The translations under genes were made by a program, and so were the position numbers. This document shows positions 36,663 through 48,186 of a DNA stretch of 64,000 nucleotides, piece after piece; within the stretch, counting starts at the first letter, position 1; every line of letters begins with the position of its first letter. The notes beneath the pieces were generated by a model. That model ran no database searches. It saw nothing but the letters and a program-made list of their open reading frames with translations, and was not told where the DNA came from. The stretch lies in contig CAJJDO010000006.1 in assembly GCA_905183005.1 (NCBI GenBank), positions 166,982-230,981 on the forward strand, in the 5' to 3' direction. The DNA comes from Paramecium pentaurelia (Eukaryota > Ciliophora > Oligohymenophorea > Peniculida > Parameciidae).

Positions 36663-37448
36663 ATAAATTTAGTAGAGAAGAATTTTTATTCTTAGCTAAA
36701 ATTGCATAACAGACAGAACGATTTAATGATATGATAGAATTTATTAAGCATTTCTTGGATCAAGAATTAAATAAAGAAGAGAGAAGCATTTTATCTGCAG
36801 CTTATAAAAATGTGGTATCTATCAAATTGCTTATTCAAATTTTTAGGTGGGTAATAAAAGAGCAGAATTAAGAGTACTCACTGCTATTGAACAAAAAGAG
36901 TCAAGAAAATAAACTGATCAATATACATTAAATTATATCAGAAATTACAAACATAAAATTGAAGGTGAACTCAAAAATTCATGTGCTGAAATACTCAATT
37001 TAATTGATAGTACTCTCTATCCAAATGCAAAATAAGTTGATAGCAAAGTCTTTTATTTAAAAATGAAGGGAGATTATAATAGATATTTGGCAGAATTCTT
37101 ATTAGACAATGAATATCATAGTGCTGTAGAATAAGCTACACAATCTTATAAGTAATTTATTTATTATTAAAATATAGAGAGGCTGATGTCTTGGCTAAGT
37201 CAAATTTATCAACTACATCTCCAATTAGATTGGGTTTACATCTTAATCAATCAGTATTTTATTATGAAATCTTATAAAATGCAACTGAAGCTATTAGAAT
37301 AGCTAATGATGCATTTGAATAAGCTATTGCTTAGGTTGATACAGTGAATGAAGAGAATTATAAAGATTGCACTCTAATTATGCAATTATTAAGAGACAAT
37401 TTAACTTTATGGAATAATCCAGAAGAAGAAGCTAATGATGATTAATGA
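36659..37448 (+). CDS. 14-3-3 protein (second of tandem pair)
   Basis: About 245 residues starting MNKFSREEFLF and ending in an acidic EEEANDDQ tail. It has the whole family set: NVVGNKRAELRVLTAIEQKE, KVFYLKMKGDYNRYLAEF, SPIRLGLHLNQSVFYYEIL and TLIMQLLRDNLTLW. It is closer to canonical 14-3-3 than its upstream neighbour. Two introns were read: GTATCTATCAAATTG...TTTTTAG at about 36.82-36.85 kb and GTAATTTATTTATTATTAAAATATAG at about 37.15-37.18 kb, at the same two positions as in the first copy. That shared structure shows tandem duplication. The start ATG 36659-36661 is the only one before residue 25 and overlaps the upstream stop. How its mRNA gets a 5' leader is not evident. Confidence 0.93.
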
Positions 37449-37988
37449 ATTATTATAAAATCTATTAGATTTATATCAATTATAATGTAATTTGTAGAAA
37501 TATTGATAATACTTGCATTCATAACTATTTTAAAATGAATAAATTTATTCATTATCATCAAATAAAGAATTTATTTTTTATTGTTAATTTAAATATAACT
37601 TAATTATGCAATCCATTATTTGTGAAATCTTTGAATAGAGATCCTCAAAAATTCTTATTTTTATTTGTACAATATATTTCAATTGAAATTAATTAATTCT
37701 CATAACTGTTACAATGTTGCAGCTATTCTATTATTTATTCATTCAATATTTCATAAAAATTGAAAATTAAATAAATTTTATTAAATAATAAAGCTTTATT
37801 AAATATTTAGATATTCTTTATAAATTTATTTGATATTAATAAAATTTACAAAATTTTTGGCAGTTTTAATCAAATAAGTTTGATTAAGTAAAAGAAAATT
37901 AAATATAAATAAGTTTCTTGAAAGACTTAAAAATAATTTTAATTTAATTTGAAAAAATTATTAATTCTAAAAACAACTGTTTAGAATA
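37449..37988. other. Intergenic spacer between convergent genes
   Basis: About 540 bp of very AT-rich sequence with short direct AT motifs. No sustained frame, tRNA or repeat unit was seen. It lies between two convergent stop codons. Confidence 0.55.
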
Positions 37989-38993
37989 TCACAAAAGTTA
38001 CTTGAATCCACATCTTTTTGATGACTCCAAATATGATGATTCATCAGTTGTAGAATTACTTGGTTTAATATTAAAATATTCCATTTCATTCTTTTTTACT
38101 CTTTCTCCAGACATCCACTTATTTTCACAATCAGTTACACAATAAGTATACTCAAATAACTAATCCTTATCTTCATTCTTAATAATAAAAGTCTTTATTT
38201 TCAAAGTAGCTGTAAATCTATCTCCATTATAGTTTATATAATCTCTTTTAGTATCCGTTTATTCTACTCTTGCCGAAAAAATTTTTTTAAATATATGAAG
38301 TTGTCCATCAGATACATCAAAATAAGCACTTAATGGAATTAGTTTGGTTTCATTACAATAATTTATTAGCATATTCTCAGAGATTGCTAATACTTCAAGC
38401 ATTTTATGATTAAATACTTTTTAAAAAGTTCTCCACATTCCATTCTCATATATTGATACATAACATGCATATGGAGAACTTTTTATAGAAGACTCAAATT
38501 CATTAATTTCTGAGATCTAATTTAATGTCAATTTAGAGGCCTCAAGATTCCTTAAATCATAAAGGTAAAATGCTTCAGCTAATTGTTAATTTCTGTTCTT
38601 AAATATTTGATATAGCACATCGGATGGTGTTATAGGTCTATTTATCTAATCTAATGTTAGAATAGTAAGGTTTTTTCGTTTATCGATCCTTACCACTTTA
38701 TAATTGTTTGAATGAGGGTCAATAGAAAGTGATCCCATAGAAAATTCATTATTTATGTTCATTGAGAACTGGATATTTGTTTTTAGTCTAAAAACATTGA
38801 TATTAGGTATAGTATGGGGAATATTTTTAACAATCATAAGTAAATCAGTTTTCTTAATGTTTTTGTCTTGAGCTTGATCAAATTAATAAGCTACAGTATA
38901 TTAATTTTTTCTTTTGTTCTTCTTTATCCTTTTTTTCACTAACTATTTCCATTCTTCTCTTATACTTGAAATATTTCTAATGATTAAAGACAT
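37989..38993 (-). CDS. Unrecognised 334-residue intronless protein
   Basis: An uninterrupted minus-strand frame of 335 codons from ATG 38993 to TGA 37991-37989, unusual here because almost all neighbours have introns. The N-terminal 35 residues are strongly basic (KKRIKKNKRKN), suggesting nucleic-acid binding or a nuclear signal. A mixed alpha/beta middle follows, and the C-terminus has two Cys (YTYCVTDCENKWMSG) and an acidic Ser-rich end. I do not recognise a domain. The spacing of the 38,646-38,837 part is typical coding. Possible transcription-factor-like or PAS-containing regulator, but that is a guess. Confidence 0.72.
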
Positions 38994-39329
38994 TTAATGA
39001 ATAAAAGAACTAATTTAATTCTTAAAATACTTTAAACTAATGACCAATATTTAATTACGGTATTTATATTACGTCAATATATATTTTATTAAGTTTAATG
39101 ATTTACATTCTAATTATTCAAATCAAATTATTCTAAATATAAATTAAACAGCATAAATAACCTAATGATAAACAATTATATTAAAAATTTATGAAATTCT
39201 TTATATACTCTTTAAAATATAAGAGAACTTGTTTTAAAAATTGATTAGTTTCTATATATAGTTTTATTACCATAATTTAATTTTTTATAATTAATTAATA
39301 TATATTCATAATTATTATTTTGATTAATA
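38994..39329. other. Intergenic spacer
   Basis: About 335 bp between the stop of the CFAP57-like gene and the start of the preceding minus-strand gene. It should contain the promoter of the 334-residue gene. AT-rich, no frame or RNA gene seen. Confidence 0.6.
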
Positions 39330-42300
39330 TCAATCTACAACTGATTTTTTTAAAATTTAACTCATTGAATCCTTTAAATTAGAAAGTTTAGTTTTCTGAT
39401 TTTGGACCTTTTGTTTTTATTCCTCAATTTATTTTTCAATTTAATTTAATTTAGGTTATTTGTTTAACTTGGGTTTTAATCTTTAGAGTAATCGGTCTGC
39501 ATCCTTTACTAATTTTTCAACATGCTTAATCTTTTTAGAATATCTGTCATTCTCACTTCGGAGCATATTACATTCTTCAATAAGCTTTGTATTTTAATTG
39601 AAAATAGTGTTGATATTGTCATCTCTGATTTTCTTTAATTTATCTGAGGTTACTTTTATAAGATATAATTTTTTAGTCATCCACTAACCTTATCTTAATA
39701 ATTCTTCATTTAATTCATTAGGTTTATCTTATTTTAATTTGATTATATCCTTAATATCTTTATTGGATATAGATTTTTTTTAAGATAATTATTCTATTTC
39801 TTCATTTTCTTCTCCTTTATCATTAATGATTTGTCTCAATTTCTAAGCTATTAGACTTGGAGGATCATTGCTCTTCATAATGGATAATAAGGTCTATTTA
39901 TGTATATAATGAGATTTCTTACACTTTCATAATTTTTTAATTTATTAGCATTTAAAAAGATTTAAATTTCAGTTTTTTTAATTTATGTTTCTATAACTTC
40001 TAATTATCCTCGTAATTAAACTAATTATTAATATTTCATTTCATTTTTATTTGATTCATCAATCAATTCTTTAAACATAACTCTTAATTTATACTATAAA
40101 AAATTAATTAAATATATATTACTTCTTTATCAGTAATTTTATCAAGTAATAATTATTTATCATTTTAAAGACTTTTAATTTTCTAATCTAACATATATCT
40201 GAAATTTTCTAAATTAATTTATTCATCTTTAGCAGCTTTACATGTTTCTTCTTTTGAATCAATAACTTATAATCTTTCAAGTAATTGATGTTACATTTTT
40301 AAAATATCATCATCATTTTTTAGATTTTCAAGTCTAATTTTATTATGTTCATCAAATAATTCATTAAATTGAATTTATAAATCATCATCATCTTTTTTTA
40401 ATTATTCAAATTAAGATGCTAATTCTCTATTTTCTTTTTCTAATTTTTCATTATCTTAAATAACTTTTGCTATTTAATTTTCTAAATCTTTAATTTACTC
40501 ATCAATTTCTTTTTCATATTCAGCCTCTTCTTTTTCTAATCTTTAAATAAAAGCAGTTCCATAATTTTTAGCATTGTCAACAACACTAGAATATTTGACT
40601 TAGACTTTTCTACATTTTTCATAGAATTATAATTTCATTTATTTTAATTCATATTTATGTTATTCTAATAAAGATTGTAAATCATCTTTATGTACTTCTT
40701 ATACTTTTTTTATTTCATCTTCAATTTCTTAATTTCTAGATTCTTCATATTCAATTTTCTCAATATGTTATTATTTAAGTTTATTAATTTCATTTTCATA
40801 TTTAACTTTCTCTTCCATATATTAACTATATAATTAATCATAATCCTATTCTGATTTCTCTACAAATTTATCTTTTAAATTCTTATCATCAGACATAGTT
40901 TATTAAAATTTCTTAGTCATTTAATCAATTTTCTATTTAAATTAAGTCTCTAATTTTGCTGTCTCAATTCTTACAGTTTATTCAGATTTAATAACTTCAA
41001 AATTCTTTGATTATATTCTATCATTTTCTTTTTAAATCTTAAATATGACTTCTAAATAAAGATCATTTGAAACTGCAGCCATCCTTTATCTTTCTTCTGA
41101 AATCTCACTTCTAGATTTCAATAAACAAACTGATCCATCCTCACATCCTGTAAATATATATTAACCATCATAATCAATACAAGTAATAGCAGTTGCATGA
41201 ACTGAAATTTCAAAACATTCAGGTATTTTATACATTGTTTCATTTTTTTAATTGATTAATTCTAATTCTAAATTATCTTCATCTCTAATTGGATATATTC
41301 TTACACTTCCTTTAGAAGTACCTGCAATAATATGTTAATCAGTCATTAATAATTTAGTTAAATAACAATCAGTTACATGAAATTCAGTAATTAATTTGAA
41401 ATGTTTATCAAAAATCACCATTAATTTCTCATTTGTACTACCAATAAAATATTCATCATATTAAATAGAATTAAAAATTCCTTATTCTTGGTGTTTTTAC
41501 TCTCTAATAACATTATTATTAAGTTCTGCTAAATTATAACAATATACATATCCATTTGTACAAGTACTAACAATATATTGATCATTTAGAGATATAGCAA
41601 TATCTTTAATAGGTGAGTTATGAAATTCAAATTAATGTATGAGTTCATAATAAATGGCATCATAAATATAAACATTTGTTTTTTCATTAGTAATAAGCAT
41701 ATGTCCACCATGACTATATTTAACAATTTTACAATTATTTAAAGTAACATCCTTTAAAGGAAAGAAACCCTCATTTAAGATTGCAAAGACTTTAAATCCA
41801 TTAGTAAATCCAACAGCTACAAATAAACCAAATGGATGCATAGAAGCACATACAGGTTCTTCTTTGAAATATTTNTTGTAAATCATCTTTATGTACTTCT
41901 TATACTTTTTTTATTTCATCTTCAATTTCTTAATTTCTAGATTCTTCATATTCAATTTTCTCAATATGTTATTATTTAAGTTTATTAATTTCATTTTCAT
42001 ATTTAACTTTCTCTTCCATATATTAACTATATAATTAATCATAATCCTATTCTGATTTCTCTACAAATTTATCTTTTAAATTCTTATCATCAGACATAGT
42101 TTATTAAAATTTCTTAGTCATTTAATCAATTTTCTATTTAAATTAAGTCTCTAATTTTGCTGTCTCAATTCTTACAGTTTATTCAGATTTAATAACTTCA
42201 AAATTCTTTGATTATATTCTATCATTTTCTTTTTAAATCTTAAATATGACTTCTAAATAAAGATCATTTGAAACTGCAGCCATCCTTTATCTTTCTTCTG

Positions 42301-45300
42301 AAATCTCACTTCTAGATTTCAATAAACAAACTGATCCATCCTCACATCCTGTAAATATATATTAACCATCATAATCAATACAAGTAATAGCAGTTGCATG
42401 AACTGAAATTTCAAAACATTCAGGTATTTTATACATTGTTTCATTTTTTTAATTGATTAATTCTAATTCTAAATTATCTTCATCTCTAATTGGATATATT
42501 CTTACACTTCCTTTAGAAGTACCTGCAATAATATGTTAATCAGTCATTAATAATTTAGTTAAATAACAATCAGTTACATGAAATTCAGTAATTAATTTGA
42601 AATGTTTATCAAAAATCACCATTAATTTCTCATTTGTACTACCAATAAAATATTCATCATATTAAATAGAATTAAAAATTCCTTATTCTTAGTGTTTTTA
42701 CTCTCTAATAACATTATTATTAAGTTCTGCTAAATTATAACAATATACATATCCATTTGTACAAGTACTAACAATATATTGATCATTTAGAGATATAGCA
42801 ATATCTTTAATAGGTGAGTTATGAAATTCAAATTAATGTATGAGTTCATAATAAATGGCATCATAAATATAAACATTTGTTTTTTCATTAGTAATAAGCA
42901 TATGTCCACCATGACTATATTTAACAATTTTACAATTATTTAAAGTAACATCCTTTAAAGGAAAGAAACCCTCATTTAAGATTGCAAAGACTTTAAATCC
43001 ATTAGTAAATCCAACAGCTACAAATAAACCAAATGGATGCATAGAAGCACATACAGGTTCTTCTTTGAAATATTTACTTAAGACTCCTTTTTTATCATTA
43101 TTTTCATTTTGATAATAATTCCAAATTTTAACAGAATTATCTTCTGAACATGTAACAAATACTTATTTAATTTTAGCATGTGAAATAGAATTAACTCTTT
43201 TATTATGAAATCCTGCAGCAAAGAATGGTTAGATAGGACTAATTTCAGTATCCATTTAAGCAGTATTTAAAATACTATAATATAATTGATTACCAAATAA
43301 ACTTATTATAGAAATGAGTTAATCACCACTATTAGATATTTAAATAACTTTATGTTCACCTCTATTACTTTTCATATTAAATGACATGGCACTAACAATA
43401 TTATAATTTTTATCAAATTCATAAATACAAACAGCTCCTTTAGTACCTCCTAAAATGAATCCTTTTTTAGTAGTTGATAAACATTAAAATTCTAATTATT
43501 ATTATGTCATTATAGTTGTATTTTATGTTAATTTAGTTTGATTGTTCATTGAAATTTATCCAACTTTATCTTTGATAACATCTTCAAGTGCAGAATTAAT
43601 ACCCATAACATCATCATTATCTTCTGCATTAAAATCCTATACAGGTGCATCAATGAAATTTAAATTTTAAGGATCAATATCAATAGGTTTTTTGAAATGA
43701 TCATTAATTANACATTCAGGTATTTTATACATTGTTTCATTTTTTTAATTGATTAATTCTAATTCTAAATTATCTTCATCTCTAATTGGATATATTCTTA
43801 CACTACCTTTAGAAGTACCTGCAATAATATGTTAATCAGTCATTAATAATTTAGTTAAATAACAATCAGTTACATGAAATTCAGTAATTAATTTGAAATT
43901 TTTATCAAAAATCACCATTAATTTCTCATTTGTACTTCCAATAAAATATTCATCATATTATATAGAATTAAAAATTCCTTATTCTTAATGTTTTTATTCT
44001 CTAACAACATTATTATTAAGTTCTGCTAAATTATAACAATATACATATCCATTTGTACAAGTACTAACAATATATTAATCATTAAGAGATATAGCAATAT
44101 CTTTAATAGGTGAATTATGAAATTCAAATTAATGTATGAGTTCATAATATATGGCATCATAAATATAGACATTTGTTTTTTCATTAGTAATAAGCATATG
44201 GCCACCATGACTATATTTAACAATTTTACAATTATTTAAAGTAACATCTTTAAGAGGAAAGAAACCCTCATTTAAGATTGCAAAGACTTTAAATCCATTA
44301 GTAAATCCAACAGCTACAAATAAACCAAATGGATGCATAGAAGCACATACAGGTTCTTCTTTGAAATATTTACTTAAGACTCCTTTTTTATCATTATTTT
44401 CATTTTGATAATAATTCCAAATTTTAACAGAATTATCTTCTGAACATGTAACAAATACTTATTTAATTTTAGCATGTGAAATAGAATTAACTCTTTTATT
44501 ATGAAATCCTGCAGCAAAGAATGGTTAGATAGGACTAATTTCAGTATCCATTTAAGCAGTATTTAAAATACTATAATATAATTGATTACCAAATAAACTT
44601 ATTATAGAAATGAGTTAATCACCACTATTAGATATTTAAATAACTTTATGTTCACCTCTATTACTTTTCATATTAAATGACATGGCACTAACAATATTAT
44701 AATTTTTATCAAATTCATAAATACAAACAGCTCCTTTAGTACCTCCTAAAATGAATCCTTTTTTAGTAGTTGATAAACATTAAAATTCTAATTATTATTA
44801 TGTCATTATAGTTGTATTTTATGTTAATTTAGTTTGATTGTTCATTGAAATTTATCCAACTTTATCTTTGATAACATCTTCAAGTGCAGAATTAATACCC
44901 ATAACATCATCATTATCTTCTGCATTAAAATCCTATACAGGTGCATCAATGAAATTTAAATTTTAAGGATCAATATCAATAGGTTTTTTGAAATGATCAT
45001 TAATTAGTATCAATATTTTATTACCAGCTGCTAATAATACTAATAAAGCTTAATTAGCTGAAAGCATAACCCATCCATGATCTAAAAATTTATTTTCTTT
45101 TTCTATTTTGAGTGGTATTAAAGTTTCATGAGTTTCTTTAATTTATTTTTCTTAAAATTACATTTCCCATAATCTTAAATAATTATGACCAGATAATAAA
45201 ATATGTTTATGTTTCAAAGGATGAAAACTAAATTTTTCAAAAGGTGCTTTTACAAAAGCTGATGCTAATAATCTTTCTTTTTCATAATTCCAAATTTATA

Positions 45301-45774
45301 TTTAATTAGATATTTGTAATCCACAATATTATTTCTCTACATTTAATTATATTAATGTAATAGCACCTTTGCATTACAATGGAATAGTTCTTATTTTATC
45401 TTTTATTATAATAACTAAATTTGATGATTATTCTAAGTTTTCACCAACAGCAATCATTAAACCATCTTTTCTACTTGCAGCAGCAATTGCAGTCACATTT
45501 TTATATCTTCCTGGTATAAATTATTATTATCCTGTTTCAACATTCTATACAATTATCATATTAGATGCATAAAACACAATTAGATCTACAAATTAATATA
45601 ACTTCCAATACTTCCTTATATGAATGTTAACTGATTGCTGATTGGTCTATCAGCTATTCCACAAACTTAATCTAAATAGAATTAAGGTAATGGAGTTTTG
45701 ATAATCTTCTTATTTCTCTCATCAATGATATTTTTCAGTGCTATTCTATTCTTCTCATCTTCATATGTATTCAT
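39330..45774 (-). CDS. CFAP57: WD40 plus coiled-coil ciliary protein, CFAP57 (WDR65)-like
   Basis: Minus-strand gene starting MNTYEDEKNRIALKNIIDERN at 45774 and ending at TGA 39332-39330. The N-terminal half consists of WD-type beta-propeller repeats; typical pieces are FSFHPLKHKHILLSGHNYLRLW, SIKIWNYY-like and CASMHPFGLFVAVGFTNGF. The second half is a long coiled coil rich in Lys, Glu and Gln. This order matches CFAP57/WDR65 of the ciliary inner-arm region, and the HPFGLFVAVGF segment aligns with the human one by eye; CFAP43/44 are more distant alternatives. A 26-nt intron (GTATTGGAAGTTATATTAATTTGTAG) lies near the 5' end. The gene cannot be translated straight through: contig overlaps joined by N at 41875 and 43711 repeat parts of it (see repeats), so the true locus is about 2.5 kb shorter. 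Confidence 0.82.
40675..41874. repeat. Copy 1 of N-flanked duplication (1.2 kb)
   Basis: Almost identical to 41876-43075, offset 1201 bp. It ends exactly at the single N of 41875. The copy carries WD-repeat and coiled-coil coding sequence of the CFAP57-like gene. One visible difference is G versus A (cttggtg/cttagtg). An unmerged contig overlap explains it best. Confidence 0.92.
41875..41875. other. Assembly join (single N)
   Basis: One N separates a contig end from the start of an overlapping contig; the sequence after it restarts at the text seen at 40675. Confidence 0.95.
41876..43075. repeat. Copy 2 of N-flanked duplication (1.2 kb)
   Basis: Second copy of 40675-41874. It continues past the point where copy 1 stopped, as expected if contig 2 overlaps contig 1. 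Confidence 0.92.
42416..43710. repeat. Copy 1 of second N-flanked duplication (1.3 kb)
   Basis: Repeats at 43712-45006, offset 1296 bp, and ends at the N of 43711. Around ten substitutions are visible in the first 600 bp, while the last 600 bp look identical. Confidence 0.9.
43711..43711. other. Assembly join (single N)
   Basis: One N between overlapping contigs; the following text restarts at the sequence of 42416. Confidence 0.95.
43712..45006. repeat. Copy 2 of second N-flanked duplication (1.3 kb)
   Basis: Second copy of 42416-43710. Differences such as cttacactacc for cttacacttcc, and tatagaattaaaa for aatagaattaaaa, suggest another allele or a close paralogue rather than reading errors. 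Confidence 0.9.
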
Positions 45775-45982
45775 TTATATTATAATTAAAAACTTAATAA
45801 ATTAGTTATTTTTTCAATCTCAATCTCATAATTATATTCTTTCTATTTAATCTATTAATCTAATTAATAAATGATCTAGATAAGAAATAAATAAAAGAAC
45901 TTTGTTGATTATGTCCTTATTTTCATATAATATATATATATATATATTCAATAAAATCTTAATTAAATATATTTAATTAAAA
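45775..45982. promoter_or_regulatory. Divergent promoter region with TA microsatellite
   Basis: The 208 bp between the start codons of the CFAP57-like gene (minus) and the small membrane protein (plus). A (TA)n tract of about 20 nt lies near 45,932-45,950. Both genes must be driven from here. Confidence 0.5.
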
Positions 45983-46322
45983 ATGGGAGCAGCTATTGCA
46001 GTAAGAAATAGACATTGGTGGTTCAGAGGATTGTATGATGATTATATTGGAAGAGAAACAAGACTTTCATTTGGTTTAGCAGCAATTATTTGGATTCCTC
46101 ATTATGTGTATGAAGGATTATATCAAATTTAGTTATGGAGTTTATTTGAATAGAACAGTTGAAACAAATACATCCCATAAGATTTATTCAATGGAAGTTG
46201 GACCTTCAAGAAATAGGTTAACACATTCAATGATCTTTGAGTAATTTGAAATGGTATTGGAAAATTGGGAAGAACTCAATAAAGAGTATGCAGAGAAAGG
46301 GAAGAAGATGCTTGAAGAATGA
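45983..46322 (+). CDS. Small single-pass membrane protein, unrecognised
   Basis: About 105 residues starting MGAAIAVRNRHWWFRG. A 22-nt intron (GTTATGGAGTTTATTTGAATAG) removes an early TGA. One hydrophobic helix (FGLAAIIWIPHYVYEGLY, residues about 33-50) is preceded by a basic, aromatic N-terminus and followed by a charged, helical C-terminus ending KKMLEE. Size and layout resemble accessory subunits of mitochondrial respiratory complexes, but I do not recognise a specific one. The downstream neighbour begins 140 bp later on the same strand. Confidence 0.72.
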
Positions 46323-46462
46323 TAATGGCATTATATATTAATAAAAAATACAAAACATAATATTGATATAATATAATAAATAATATTTGATAAGTGGAAA
46401 ATAAAATTTTTATTTTTAGACAAAAATAAGATTTATATGTTTTATTTGTTTATATAATCAAC

Positions 46463-46933
46463 ATGAATACCTAAGAATATTGATCTGATGTTAAAAGTAT
46501 TTTCATAATAATATTAGAATATTACCATTTCTTTTTGATTGAGCTAACAAATGATGAAATAAGGAATTTAACTCAAGATAAATTAATTCCTTCACTAATA
46601 TATATTTATAAAATGAAACATAAAAAATAAATGACATTACGATCAGCAAATCATTCTAGATAATCATCTATATCATCTTAAGGTTCTGAAAGTTCAAAGA
46701 ATAAATTTAATGGATGCTACATATAAATTTCACCTAGATTTGATGCCAATAATGGTTTGGCTTTTAAGAATGAACTAAAGGAAGTTAAAATAACATCTCC
46801 AAAACATGAATGCTTCACCACACATTAAGAAATTATACCCCATCATAGAAAATCTGCATAATCTATGAAAGAAGATCCTTTAAAAAAGAGCTAGTTTAGT
46901 AAAATTATCCACACAATTGATGAATTAAAATGA
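46463..46933 (+). CDS. Small Ser/His/Lys-rich protein with in-frame TGA near its start
   Basis: A coding-like frame runs from ATG 46463 to TGA 46931-46933. It begins MNTQEY, then meets TGA at 46481-46483, then continues SDVK. If a 21-nt GTATTTTCATAATAATATTAG is removed, the text goes on as KYYHFFLIELTNDEIRNL. The rest (about 110 residues) is hydrophilic, with Ser/Arg patches (SRQSSISSQGSES). Since TGA is the only stop in this genome, either translation starts further down (for example at the Met of KMKHKKQM), a 5' intron is hidden, or the gene carries a nonsense mutation. No family recognised. Confidence 0.45.
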
Positions 46934-46970
46934 TTTTATACATTGTAGTATTATAATTAACTATTATATA

Positions 46971-48076
46971 TCATACTATTCTATGTTTGTAATTTTACAG
47001 ACTAAAAAAATCTAAGTCTGTTGTAAATGCTCGTCCTAATACACTTGTCGGCTATTTTACTTATTTAATAAAGTGATCAGTTAAACCCTCTTAAAACTTA
47101 GGTTCTACATTTTCCAATAATTCATTCAAGCATTTTGGTCTATTTTATTTTTGATAATTTTACATTGAAGTTTTCAACCCACTAGCCTTACGAGCGCAAC
47201 CAACAACTGAAACTGTCAATTCTGCTGGATCCTTATCCAAATAAGAACCATCTTTAAGTACTGAAACACATAATCTTATTAATTATTCTTAGACCTTCTC
47301 ATTTATCTATTTATGTGCTGTAATAGGTTATTTAAAGACTGTATCTAAATGCTCTTTAAATATATCTTATTTAATCTGTTAATTAGTTTATTGCTAAAGA
47401 ATATTAGTACTTTTCTCTTTAAGAATATTTTCAGATTGAGCTAATTCATCCTATTAATAGACTATTCCTAAAGAGATCACTGCCTCAGCCCAATCAATTA
47501 AAGTAGTGCATTGAAGATTCCAATTCAATTATTTAATGATTTGGCATTCACATCTTCTGAAATCTAATGTTGCATAAGGTAAATAGGTATATCTTCTTAG
47601 TTTACTTATAAAAGGGATTCTTTCATCTAATTCAATTGATTTGGCTAAAGTATTAAGAAATGGATACCTGCCAACATAAGACATGTAGCACCATATAATC
47701 TATATTAAACAGGATCCACTTTCTTTTATGATACAAAATAATCTAAAAATTAGACTGCAAGAAATAAAGAATTCATGGACAATTTTAATTTTTCACTCCA
47801 TTCTATCATATAATCAATTAAAGATAAACGTTGCTATCATATTTTAATGATGATTACTTTTTAATATTCATTTGGTAATGATCCTATTGGAACTGCTCTA
47901 TTCCATTATTTTTTTAGATTTTGTATTGGATTAAGATAACCTGGAAAACAAAAGTTCATAGCTTTAATTCCAATACTCCCATCTTCAGGCATATGAATTC
48001 CACATGATCTACAAAAGAACTTATTATTAAAAGGAATAAGATCAATATGTTGACACTGATTTTGTTAGTAATCCAT
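46971..48076 (-). CDS. Cyclin-domain protein
   Basis: About 350 residues; ATG at 48076 and TGA at 46973-46971. The cyclin box is clear: LSLIDYMIEWSEKLKLS, then LFLAVQFLDYF and, after a 23-nt intron, the LMLAAKSIELDER helix. It continues with YLPYATLDFRRCECQIIKQLNW and TLIDWAEAV. Cyclins activate cyclin-dependent kinases. Upstream of the box, residues 8-25 hold a Cys/His cluster (CQH...CRSCG) that could bind zinc, an unusual addition. Introns: GTAATCATCATTAAAATATGATAG and GTATCCATTTCTTAATACTTTAG. The C-terminal half is Gln/Lys-rich, with no second cyclin fold visible. Its stop lies 37 bp from the stop of the convergent gene. Confidence 0.84.
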
Positions 48077-48186
48077 TTAACGATTAAATTTTTATTATTA
48101 AATTTTATCATTCTATAAAATAATTTTCTTACAATAAGTGTAATAATTTCTTTTTTAAAAAAAAATATATAAATAAAATAATTTTA

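Noticed and set aside
41632..44338. Three near-identical MHPFGLFVAVGF frames as a tandem WD-repeat array
   Set aside because: Repeats begin or end exactly at single Ns and match at nucleotide level over 1.2-1.3 kb including non-coding positions; contig overlap explains them.
45930..45955. (TA)n tract as a telomere or IES boundary
   Set aside because: Telomeres here would be C4A2/C3A3-type repeats; a plain TA microsatellite fits better. IES ends cannot be judged from macronuclear DNA.
35390..46483. TGA as a sense codon (Trp or selenocysteine) in this organism
   Set aside because: Dynein, 14-3-3, LC1 and others end at TGA exactly at the conserved C-terminus, so TGA is stop. No selenocysteine-type Cys context at the in-frame TGAs.
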